From Paroedura picta (lineage: Eukaryota; Chordata; Lepidosauria; Squamata; Gekkonidae), in assembly GCF_049243985.1 (NCBI RefSeq), contig NC_135373.1, positions 8,849,501 through 8,913,500 on the forward strand: DNA of 64,000 nt, read 5' to 3'. Below, piece after piece: positions 55,729-64,000 of this stretch. The position numbers and the translations under genes were made by a program. Positions within the stretch are counted from its first letter, which is position 1; every line of letters begins with the position of its first letter. Under the pieces are notes generated by a model that was not told the origin of the DNA, did no database searches, and saw only the letters and a list, made by a program, of their open reading frames with translations.

Positions 55729-56107
55729 TAGAATCATAGAATCATAGAGTTGGAAGGGGCCATACAGGCCATCTAGTCCAACCCCCTGATCAACGCAGGA
55801 TCAGCCCAAAGCATCCTAAAGCATCCAAGAAAAATGTGTATCCAACCTTTGCTTGAAGACTGCCAGTGAGGGGGAGCTCACCACCTCCTTAGGCAGCCTA
55901 TTCCACTGCTGAACTACTCTGACTGTGAAATTTTTTTTCCTGATATCTAGCCTATATCGTTGTACTTGAAGTTTAAACCCATTACTGTGTGTCCTTTCCT
56001 CTGCAGCCAATGGGAACAGCATCCTGCCCTCCTCCAAGTGACAACTTTTCAAATACTTAAAGAGGGCTATCATGTCCCCTCTCAACCTCCTTTTCTCCAG
56101 GCTGAAA
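55729..56107 (-). mobile_element. CR1 LINE 3' end
   Basis: Terminal repeat, then WNRLPKEVVSSPSLAVFKQR. It runs further into the coding part to LQVQRYRLDIRKKNF and upstream. The sequence is well preserved, so it is a younger CR1 than the one at 47440. Confidence 0.9.
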
Positions 56108-56197
56108 GTTGGATCTTAGTCCAACTTGTAACGGATGAATGCTACAGCTGCTGTCACCGAACTTGATAGGCTTTAAAGGTTTTATTTTGCAAGCCTG

Positions 56198-56614
56198 TGT
56201 CAGGATCAGACGCCTTGATCTCTGCCATGGTTTGTATTTGACCTGAGTGACTCCATCTTGAATCCATCTATGTTACTTTAAGAGTCTCTGTGTAACCCTG
56301 AACTGTCTGCTTTGCGCTGTGATTTAGGTTTGCAAATATTTCTGCTAGACTGTGTTATCTGGAGGAGAGGAACTGTCTGACACCCAAGGCCAAGACGGCC
56401 CGGCTATCGCTTGGAAGGGAGCCCAGGCTGGCACCTGTGGGAGGGGCGCTTTTGCTCTCTGGGAAAATGTACAGCTCTGGGCGGGAAAGAGAAGGAGTAA
56501 AAGTGCTTGCTTTTCATGTATTGATCAGAATCGACTATGAACGTTGAGGTGTCTTGATCTGCTAGCAATAAAACTTTCTATTAATCTTCGTTGTTGGTCT
56601 GTCTGCCCTTGACA
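56198..56614 (+). mobile_element. Solo LTR, probably Ty3/Gypsy-like
   Basis: 417 bp, beginning TGTCAGG and ending TTGACA, with AATAAA at 56567-56572 and a 5-bp duplication GCCTG on both sides (56193-56197 and 56615-56619). No internal coding part is attached, so it is a solo LTR. The intact ends suggest modest age. Family by LTR form only. Confidence 0.75.
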
Positions 56615-56915
56615 GCCTGGTGCACACCCTGTTTGTACTGTATTTTATTTCCGCTTATTCTTTCCTTCTGTCACACCAATAAAGGCTTTGTTGTTGTCGT
56701 CGTTGTCTAGAGAGGGGGGGGGAATGTGTGGCCACCCTACAAAACCTTTCCTATGCCTCCGTGAGGAAGTGAGGCTGACAAGCAATCTCTGACTGATGTG
56801 AGTGGATGGCTGAGCTGAGATTTGAACTCGGGGCGTCGTAGCCGCGCTCCACATATCCAAGCAAGACCAGAAACAGGTGGGTGTATTATTCCGTCATGGT
56901 TGTGCCAAGTCAGCA

Positions 56916-56921
56916 TTTATT
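56916..56921 (-). promoter_or_regulatory. LIM2: LIM2 polyadenylation signal AATAAA
   Basis: A canonical AATAAA on the minus strand, 91 bases past the LIM2 stop codon, with no earlier copy seen in between. Inferred to end the transcript. Confidence 0.6.
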
Positions 56922-57011
56922 AAGGGAGTCTTTTCACCAGAGGCCCTGCCCACCTCCATCCCCCTTCGGAGGGCACAGAAACGTCCCCAAGTCAGTGGAG
57001 CAACGGCCGAG

Positions 57012-57073
57012 CTAGCGGGTCCCTGCCAGCCTCTGGCATTCGTGCATCCTGTAGGCACACATGTAGAAGATAC
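57012..57073 (-). CDS. LIM2: LIM2 coding exon 4 with stop
   Basis: Encodes IFYMCAYRMHEC through QRLAGTR and TAG: the end of TM4 and the short cytoplasmic tail. The acceptor TTCTTGCAG follows a strong pyrimidine tract. Confidence 0.95.
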
Positions 57074-60000
57074 CTGCAAGAAAAAAGAGACGGGGAAGGG
57101 GGAAATTCAGTGCTGTGTGGTCCTTGCAGGAGCCTCTGCTGCAAGCACTAGAACAGGGGTAGTCAAACTGCGGCCCTCCAGATGTCCATGGACTACAATT
57201 CCCATCAGCCCCTGCTAGCATTCGCTGGCAGGGGCTCATGGGAATTGTAGTCCATGGACATCTGGAGGGCCGCAGTTTGACTACCCCTGCACTAGAACAA
57301 GATAACCGTGTTTTAAAAATGAACTTGGCCTCAATGGGTTAAATTGTCAGGGCTTCACCCAGGGAATCCTGGGAAGCGTAGTTCTGCAGAGGAGAAGAGC
57401 CCTCTCTCCGAGGCATCGTTCCCCAACAGCCACAAGAAAACATTTTGGTCCGTTAGCAATTTGCCCATTGGGGAAAACAGTCCATATGAACAGATTAATT
57501 AATTATAGATTCTTGATAGTGTGTGTGTGGGGGGGATACATCCAATTAATTAACTGGATCCATTACCCGCTGGTGTTGAGAATTGTCTCACGGCGGGATA
57601 CATAAATATAAGAACCCTAACCCTAACTCCGCATCGTTCAAAACAGGGGTAGTCAACCTGTGGTCCTCCAGATGTCCATGGACTACAATTCCCATGAGCC
57701 CCTGCCAGCAAATGCTGGCAGAGGCTCATGGGAATTGTAGTCCATGGACATCTGGAGGACCACAGGTTGACTACCCCTGGTTTAATACATTAAACACCCA
57801 ACCATACTCTGGCGGCGAGAAAAAACAAAAGCCGGTCCACTTCTCCACCTCCCCCCAGCGCCCCAGGGGAAATTCCCGTGGTGCCAACCATTCCAGTCCA
57901 CTTGTTCTTAAATGTGGAGAGGCCCCTCAATCTCCCATGCCATGGGGTCTATCAAAGACCTGGAAGAAGAGCCCAGTGTTGCAGACCTTGCAGTACCACG
58001 AAAGCTCCTGCAGGGCCCTCAGCTCTTCCAGGAGCTCGTTCCACCAGGTCGGGGCCAGGACCAAAAAGGCCCTGTCCCTGGTCAAGGCCAGGCGAACCTC
58101 CTGTAGGAAGGGAAGGGGACCTCCCGTGGGAATTTAAGGCCAGATTATTAGAGAAATGACCAAGTGGCAAAGAAGGGTGCCAGCTTTTGAATTCAGCATC
58201 CTTCATATCACTGGAAGTTCATCCCTCCAAAAACAGGGGAGTTAAAAAGATCTTTGCAAGCATGGTGTGACAGACAGAGCCCTGGCCTACAAAAATCTTG
58301 AGTTGGGGAGTTGGGAAAAATTGAAAGACTAGGGGCAAAGCCCATGGCACCCAGGAATGCACCAGACACCAGGACACAGGCTTGCACTGTGTCCTTCCTG
58401 GGTGCTTGAGATCCACCACGATGAAATGGTTAAAGACTAGCAAGTCTCTAATCTCAAGGGCTGGGTCAGATCCCCCCCATCCAAGTGCAGGCAGCTGGGT
58501 CAACCCAGTCCTGGACGGGCCACGGAGAGGCTTCTGCAGGCTGTGTGGTCCTTGCAGGAGTCTCTGATCTTGTTGGGCGGGTGGGCTGCCATTTCCATGC
58601 CTCCTGTGGCCACATTGGAGTGGGGCAGGCTGCTCAGAGGCCTCCCCAGACCCCGTAGGGCTGGCGGATGGACTTTCCTGGGCCGTCCGCCCCCAACCCT
58701 TGGATCTTGGGCAGGCAGCTGGAGAGGCAATGCTGGGCTCCTTGGGGCTGGCCTGCAGTCCAGCCTCTCTCTTTTTCCCTCCCAGAACCAGCTGGAAGGA
58801 GGAGGAAGGGGTATGGCAGGCCCACCACTGGCTCACCTTGGTGAGTGAACGTTCCCTGTTGGGGGCCCATGCCACAGAGGGCCGATCAGGTTGGGCATGA
58901 GTCATCCTCACGCACTTTGGTTTTTATCTTGTTTAAAGATTTGGGGGCTGGAGCCTGGGAAGGGCAGGATTTGCCCTTCCCAGATGTCCATGGACTACAA
59001 TTCCCATGAGCCCCTGCCAGTGCCTCCATCCAAAGCAGCCACGTTCTCCAGGCGAATTGATCTTGGTCATCAGGAGATCAATTGTAATAGCAGGAGATAT
59101 CCAGGGGACACCTGGAGGTTGGCAACCCTAAGTGGGCATGAAGGAGGGGAAAGTAGCTGGCTATACCAAAGCTGACAGGAGCAAAGCAGCAGCTGGCTGT
59201 TCCCCTTTTGAAAAACAAAGCATTCTGCCATAACCCAACAGTGAATTTTTTAATTTTTAATTTTATGTGTGTGTGTGTGTGTGCGTAAACCCCCTGCAGT
59301 TGCTGTACCATCCCTGGGGATGGACTACAGATGCCCCTCCCGCTGGTACAGAAGGGTTTTCCCCTGGCTGAGCTCAGGGATGCCAACCTCCAGGAAGGTC
59401 TGAGGCTGTCCTGGAATCAGAGCTCCTCTCCAGACTGCAGGGATTCATTTCCCTGGAGAAAACGAAGGCTCTGGAGGGTGGACTCTCTCTGGCATTGTAC
59501 CCCACTGAAGGCTCCAACCCTAAATCTCCAGGAATCTCCCAACCTAGATCTGGCAACCCTGTCCACCACCCCCTCTGGCCTCCCACCAGAGGGACTCGGT
59601 GACCTGACTCTACCTCCAAATCTCCAGGGATTCCTCAACCTAGGTGTAAACTGCACGGAGCTTTCATTCCAATCCTAGATCAATTCAGTCCCTGCTGTCT
59701 ACACAGAATGCGATTTCTGTTTTGATTGTGGCCGAATTAAATTTTCCTTCTGCAGCAAGAAGGATTGATCCGGAGTGACCCCACCTTTATTGTGCGATAT
59801 CTTAGAGTGCTTTTAATGCTCAATATTTTTAGAATTGAATTGAGAAAGCAGGCTGTTTTGAATCTGGGCTTTGCTCTGTGGTAGAGAACCTCTGATTGGC
59901 CAAAGCTGTTCATGTGACAAGCTTGCCTTAAAGGAGAAGCCCCTAATTTCTCTCAACTTCTGTCGATCTTGGATTTTTTTCTCCCTCCTCTGCCATCTTC

Positions 60001-60629
60001 GATCCTCTCTCCCCCCAGCCAAGAAAAGAAAGAGGTCCCCTGCTTGGCTCCTCTCCCCCGACCCCTTCAAGAAAAGAAAGAAAGAGGCTTGGCTCCTCCC
60101 TCCCCTTCTGAACTATCCTAACCATGTGCAGAACACTTTCCTGTTTCAATAAGGAGGGGAGGGGAGAGGAAGACCCAAGTTCAAATCGATCTGAATTCAA
60201 CAGGATTGACAATGGAATAAACAAAGTAAGTGAAGACTCTGCCCTAGAGTTGGCAAGCCAACTTGGGTTTCAATGGTGAGTTCGCTTGTGAGGAGCAGGG
60301 ATCTGACTGTGGCCGAGAGTGCTTTCCGCTGGGGTTTAAGCCACGGAAAAGAGCTGCTGCCATTGCTGCCCTCTCTTCGGCCTACGCCTGTCTTTCTTGA
60401 CTTTTATTCCCATTGAAAACCCCCTGAAACATTCTTCAGGCTTCGAGAAACCCCAGAAGCGGCACGATGGTGCAGAATGTGGTCAGGAAGCAGAGCTATG
60501 GATATGCCCACCCAGGGCTCTTCCCCTTCCCACCCCCTCCAGGCCCATCATTGGCCATTTTGGGAGGGGTTGGTGGGTCGACATATCTGGTCATATCACT
60601 CAAATGTTTAACAAATTATACATATACGT

Positions 60630-60671
<42 letters not shown>

Positions 60672-62791
60672 GGATAGATAGATATTCACTCCCACCCATT
60701 CAGGAGACCCTTCTATGTCCATCAAGAAACCCCGGGGTTTCACGAAACTCTGGTTGAGAAAGCCTGGCCAAGGCAGAGGGGAAGGGAGTTGAGGTACCTG
60801 CGAAGAAAGTCATCAGGAGGGCCACCCAGCCCAGGATGTAGGACCAGGAGAAGCGCCATTCGCCGAAGCGTTTTCCCAGGAAGTTGACGGTGACTCCTGT
60901 GTAAATCCCCATCGCCAGGAGGACAAACAGGGCTGGGGAGCGGAGGGAAGAGGAAGAAAGGCTGGTCAAGGCAACATTTGCAGGAATGCTGGCCTCCACG
61001 TTACGCAGCAAACAGAGAAAACTCCTGGATGTGTGTATTGACATTACTTATATTCTGCTCTCCTCTTTATTCTGCTCTTATTCTGCTCTCCTCTGTTTCA
61101 TCCACACCACAACCCTGTGAGGTTGGCTAGGCAGAGAGGGCGCAACTGGCTCAAGCTGATTTCGCAAGCTCCCTTGGCAAAGTGGAGATTCGAACCTGGG
61201 TCTCCCAGGCGGGGGTGGGAGGGGTGTGCTTGCAAGAAAGGAAGTGAAGGCATCTGGAATTAACTTCTCACTCTCCTCAGTGGGTGACTGCCTGTCCTGT
61301 CCTAGGAACGTTTCCCCCCTAGAATCAGAGAGTTGGAAGGGACCTCCTGGGTCATCTAGTCCAACCTCCTGCAATATGCAAGACACTCACATCCCTATCG
61401 CTCATCCACTCTAACCTGCCACCCCCTTGAACCTTCACAGAATCAGCCTCTCTGTCAGACGGCTATCTAGCCTCTGTTTAAAAATTTCCAAAGATGGAGA
61501 ACCCACAATCTCCCGAGGAAGCCTGTTCCACTGAGAAACCACTCTAACTGTCAGGAACTTCTTCCGGATGTTTAGACGGAATTTCTTTTGAATTATTTTC
61601 ATCCGATTGGTCTGTCCCTCCGGGGCAAGAGAGAACAACTCTGCTCCATCCTCCATATGGCACCCTTTTAAATACCTGAATATGGTTTTCAGATCCCCTC
61701 TCAGTTGTCTCCTCTCCAGGCTAAACAGACCAAGCTCCCCCAACCTTTCTTCACACGTTTTGGTCTCCAAACCCCTCACCATCTTTGTTGCCCTCCTCTG
61801 GACCCGTTCCAGTTGGTCTACATCCCTCTTCAACTGGGGTACCCGAAACTGAAGACAGTTCCCCTGCTCCAAGGCGCCCCAGGGACCACGGAGGAGAGGA
61901 AGAGGGTACTTACTGGAAGCGAAGAACAAGATGCCGGCCGCAAAGGATCGGTTGAAGCGCTGAAAGGTGGAGAACTGGGCGAAGGAGAGGATGCCGGTGA
62001 TGATGCCCGCGAAGCAAGACAGGGCGGAGAGGATCATGAAGGCTCGCGTGGCGTTCCAATAGGCTACCGGGAACAAGACTGAGAGCAGTTCACAGACAGG
62101 CACGAGGGACTGTTATTGAACATCATTATTTTGGAGCACAATGTTGGTTGTGATGGATGGGGATGGGGGGGTATTGGCCCTTTCCCATCCAGTGGTGAAC
62201 CTGCGGCTGGCGGCTGGCTGGTTTTGCACTCATTGTAAACTAAGCGTTTTTTCACGTGAGGACCGAAGGACAGCCACCCAGCAATGGTGGCCGAGCCCAA
62301 TCCCCGTCCCTGGTTCCCCTCCCCCACCCCGGTCACAAGTCAATTCCTGGTCTACAGATCTGGGGTTCTTTTTCCGGATCCCCACCACGTGGCGCTGAGC
62401 TGGCTAAATAATAACATAAAGGCAAACTGGCTAAGAGCAACAGTGACCTGTCGAGACCCTACAGCCCGGCAGAATCCTCAGGCCCCTTAATGAGGGCCAC
62501 GAGGGCCTCTAGTCACGTGCAGAGTTTATTCCCTTCGGATTAAGGAACCCTACCTAAGGCCAACCCCTTCTCTTTTGAGACGGCAGGCCCAAAAAGTGCA
62601 ATTTGGCAAAGTCCGAGAGGGGCGGTCTAAAAAATCCCCAAACAGACAGACAGACAGACCAACAGACCGACAGACAGACAGACAGAGAGACAGACCGACC
62701 GATGGACCGAAAAGACCGACAGACCAACAGACCGACAGACAGACAGACAGAGAGACAGACCGACCGATGGACCGAAAAGACCGACAGACCA

Positions 62792-62841
<50 letters not shown>

Positions 62842-62861
62842 CGACAGACCGACAGACCGGC

Positions 62862-62893
<32 letters not shown>

Positions 62894-62894
62894 C

Positions 62895-62928
<34 letters not shown>

Positions 62929-63199
62929 TAAACAATAAAATCTTCCAGGCAGGCTCTGCCCATCCAAACGAGTGGCAGAATTTGCACACAGGTCCCGTAG
63001 GTCCCGTTCCAAGCGGCCTCTTACCGATGCTCTCGACTTGCATGTAGCATTTCCCGGACACACAGTATCTCCAGAGACCCTGATGGGAGAAGGTCCCGGC
63101 CAGCCGGTACTGCATCCAGTAGTCGGTGACGGTCGAAATCACCAGGAGGACGTTCCCCACCGAGGCACAGAAGAGCCCCCCGCCCATGAAGCTGTACAT
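57012..63199 (-). CDS. LIM2: LIM2, lens fiber membrane intrinsic protein (MP20), complete coding region
   Basis: Four coding exons (63025-63199, 61914-62063, 60798-60932, 57012-57073) total 522 bp and give 173 residues plus stop, the length of human LIM2. Every junction has GT/AG ends and is phase 1. The product is a four-transmembrane PMP22/claudin-fold protein known as an abundant lens fibre junction protein. Seen: the start MYSFMGGGLF, the loop motif GLWRYC with C-x4-C, AYWNATRAF after exon 1, and GWVALLMTFFAG closing exon 3. Trp43 and Trp61, reported as C-mannosylated in the mammalian protein, are present, as are Phe105 and Gly154, positions of known human cataract changes. The C-terminus ends QRLAGTR where human has RRLSTPR, so the Ser170/Thr171 phosphorylation sites are absent. 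Introns are 961, 981 and 3724 bp. Orthology is very secure. Confidence 0.97.
57154..57289. mobile_element. hAT palindromic MITE, 136 bp
   Basis: Perfect 8-bp duplication CACTAGAA (57146-57153 and 57290-57297). It sits about 80 bases upstream of LIM2 exon 4, inside intron 3. Confidence 0.94.
57644..57779. mobile_element. hAT palindromic MITE, 136 bp
   Basis: Same family as 36044-36179 (ACCTGTGGTCCTCC subfamily). Flanks GTTCAAAA and GTTTAATA differ at three positions. In LIM2 intron 3. Confidence 0.9.
57950..58160 (-). mobile_element. L2-like LINE fragment
   Basis: Reverse orientation of the family block: CAGGGCCCTCAGCTCTTCCA, then GGAGCTCGTTCCACCAGGT and GGGCCAGGACCAAAAAGGCC. In LIM2 intron 3; 58170-58975 after it holds nothing recognised. 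Confidence 0.65.
58978..59131 (-). repeat. Palindromic-MITE fragment plus GGGTTGCCA-type MITE end
   Basis: 58978-59020 carries CAGATGTCCATGGACTACAA and CCATGAGCCCCTGCCAG of the hAT MITE. It runs directly into the GGGTTGCCA-family end CTGGAGGTTGGCAACCCTA at 59131. In LIM2 intron 3. Confidence 0.55.
59377..59560 (+). repeat. GGGTTGCCA-type MITE
   Basis: From AGGGATGCCAACCTCCAGG to TCTGGCAACCCT, nearly complete, with short inverted ends. In LIM2 intron 3. Confidence 0.7.
59645..60225 (+). mobile_element. ~580-bp repeat, partner of 13965-14545
   Basis: Same block order as 13965-14545. It continues further to AATGGAATAAACAAAG, which on the other strand (CTTTGTTTATTCCATT) resembles the start (TTTCATTCCAATCC). 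Weak inverted ends of a DNA transposon are therefore possible. In LIM2 intron 3. Confidence 0.6.
60388..60766 (-). mobile_element. hAT non-autonomous element, CAGGCTTTCTCAACC type, with (CAGA)n
   Basis: The right end GTTGAGAAAGCCTG and a drifted left end (CTGTCTTTCTTGAC) are flanked by GCCTACGC and GCCAAGGC (6 of 8 match). A (CAGA)n tract at 60632-60672 has grown inside. Its edge is 32 bases below LIM2 exon 3, in intron 3. Confidence 0.8.
60798..60932 (-). CDS. LIM2: LIM2 coding exon 3
   Basis: Encodes residues 109-154: the rest of TM3, the second loop with FLGKRFGEWRFSWSYILGW, and most of TM4. The acceptor is CTCCCCAG and the donor CAG|GTACC. It is 135 bp, the same as exon 3 of the NKG7-like gene. 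Confidence 0.96.
61320..61860 (-). mobile_element. CR1 LINE in LIM2 intron 2
   Basis: Same strand as LIM2. It encodes [20 protein letters not shown] and WNRLPREIVGSPSLEIFKQR in one open frame. 5'-truncated 54 bases past the LIM2 exon 2 donor. The terminal repeat is reduced to one degenerate unit. Confidence 0.92.
61914..62063 (-). CDS. LIM2: LIM2 coding exon 2
   Basis: Encodes residues 59-108 (AYWNATRAF to FFAS), covering TM2 and the start of TM3. The acceptor reads CCCGGTAG and the donor A|GTAAGTAC. The frame stays open through the donor into the intron and then into a CR1 LINE (see findings). Confidence 0.96.
62640..62935 (+). repeat. CAGA/CCGA minisatellite with 65-bp higher-order unit
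   Basis: About 296 bp of CAGA- and CCGA-type tetramers. A 65-bp unit beginning CCAACAGACCGACAGACAG starts at 62659 and 62724, and a third start is at 62789. The array ends 90 bases from the LIM2 exon 1 donor. All minus-strand frames are open through it. Confidence 0.95.
63025..63199 (-). CDS. LIM2: LIM2 coding exon 1
   Basis: Encodes residues 1-58 plus one base: TM1 and most of extracellular loop 1. The ATG is at 63197-63199 and the donor reads G|GTAAGAG. A possible acceptor (TTGCTCAG) ends at 63212, only 12 bases before the ATG, which fits a separate 5' non-coding exon as in mammalian LIM2. Confidence 0.95.
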
Positions 63200-63437
63200 C
63201 TCGGTCTACCTCTGAGCAAGCAGGCTGCTGGCAGAAGAGTCGGGCTTAGAAACAAGGGCAGACATTATGGTCCCCCATGTACCATTAGGGATTTCTGTAC
63301 ACTTGGGGGGCAGGCCTGATTTTTAGGAGCGGCTTGGAGAATCACCATAGTTGTGTCCCAGTGTACCACAGGGGGATATCCATTTATTCTGCCCCACCCC
63401 CCATACTCAGCTGATATATTAATTAAACCATTTAGAC

Positions 63438-63573
63438 CAGGGGTAGTCAAACTGCGGCCCTCCAGATGTCCATGGACTACAATTCCCAGGAGCCCCTGCC
63501 AGCGTTCGCTGGCAGGGGCTCCTGGGAATTGTAGTCCATGGACATCTGGAGGGCCGCAGTTTGACTACCCCTG
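63438..63573. mobile_element. hAT palindromic MITE, 136 bp
   Basis: Perfect 8-bp duplication ATTTAGAC (63430-63437 and 63574-63581). It lies 239 bases upstream of the LIM2 ATG, in the region where a promoter or 5' non-coding exon would be expected. 63585-64000 after it holds only diverged SINE-like sequence. Confidence 0.94.
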
Positions 63574-64000
63574 ATTTAGACCCTGCCTTTTGTGGCTCAA
63601 GACAGTTTACAGCAAGTGCTAAAAAGCCTGCTACGAAGGGTCCAAAAACATCAGTCTCCCCTCCTGCCTTTTATCCCCAACGACCCAGTAAGGGAGCCGA
63701 GGCTGAGAGTGACCCGCCGGACGTCAGCCAGAGAGCTGCCCAGGCAAAGGGGATTGAAAGATTATTGAGTCGGAAGAATGCTCAAGGCACATAACGTGGC
63801 AGAGCTGATCTGGTTTGTTTGGGTCAACGAGAAACAGGAGTTACAGACTGAGTCTCTTTATCTCTGCGAAAGCTAATTTGAGTCCTTTGTGACAGGGAAC
63901 TCCATTCTAGACAGGCTCCAGCAGAGATGGGATTCGAATCCAGTCTGACTAGCTAGGATGGGCAGAGACGCAGGAGGCATGTCCTGCCCTCCTGGTGCCA

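Noticed and set aside
57611-57628. Telomere-like CCCTAACCCTAA
   Set aside because: Only two to three units; too short to mean an internal telomeric site.
58219-58911. Open frame of 230 codons (-)
   Set aside because: Pro/Ser/Gly/Arg-rich reading of GC-rich LIM2 intron 3 DNA with no domain. Overlapping frames on both strands are open as well.
61435-62103. Single open frame of 222 codons (-)
   Set aside because: It is LIM2 exon 2 plus intron plus CR1 sequence in one frame, not a separate gene.
62554-63199. Long SVCL-repeat reading frames
   Set aside because: The CAGA-type minisatellite read on the minus strand; only the first 58 codons (LIM2 exon 1) are real.
9165-63573. CRISPR-like regular repeats
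   Set aside because: The repeats are dispersed palindromic MITEs with individual target duplications, in a vertebrate genome.

Overview
The window is animal nuclear DNA from a lizard-like reptile (Squamata). A gecko is my best guess, at low confidence. The evidence is the repeat content: CR1, L2-like, BovB and Penelope-like retroelements, tRNA-derived and 5S-rRNA-derived SINEs of the Sauria type, and many hAT DNA transposons. About nine tenths of the sequence is repeats, simple-sequence tracts or unrecognised non-coding DNA.

The host genes are four members of the PMP22/claudin-fold family, all on the minus strand. Read in transcription order from the right edge they are: LIM2 (63.2-57.0 kb, complete, 173 codons in four coding exons); an NKG7-like gene (51.3-48.7 kb, three coding exons found); and two LIM2/CLDND2-like paralogues, copy B (31.3-26.5 kb) and copy A (6.3-0.65 kb), three coding exons each. 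Human 19q13.41 carries LIM2, NKG7 and CLDND2 side by side on one strand, so this looks like the reptile form of that cluster, with extra LIM2/CLDND2-like copies. Every intron found is phase 1, exon sizes are nearly the same in all four genes, and all share a GLW-x2-C-x4-C motif in the first extracellular loop. I could not find the last coding exon of the NKG7-like gene, B or A.

Layout: 0-6.3 kb, copy A and its repeat-rich introns; 6.3-26.5 kb, intergenic, with a Penelope-like remnant at each end of the first half, CR1, L2, BovB and a decayed Ty3/Gypsy fossil; 26.5-31.3 kb, copy B; 31.3-48.7 kb, intergenic, with an L2-like LINE, multimeric SINEs, BovB and hAT copies; 48.7-51.3 kb, the NKG7-like gene; 51.3-57 kb, CR1 split by a hAT, a CCAAT-rich minisatellite and a solo LTR; 57-63.2 kb, LIM2, with a CR1 in intron 2 and a large CAGA-type minisatellite in intron 1.

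The clearest pattern outside the genes is in the hAT elements. Eleven insertions from three families with clear 8-bp target-site duplications all have TA at the two central positions, the signature of Buster-type hAT transposases. No bacterial features, CRISPR arrays or functional RNA genes were seen.
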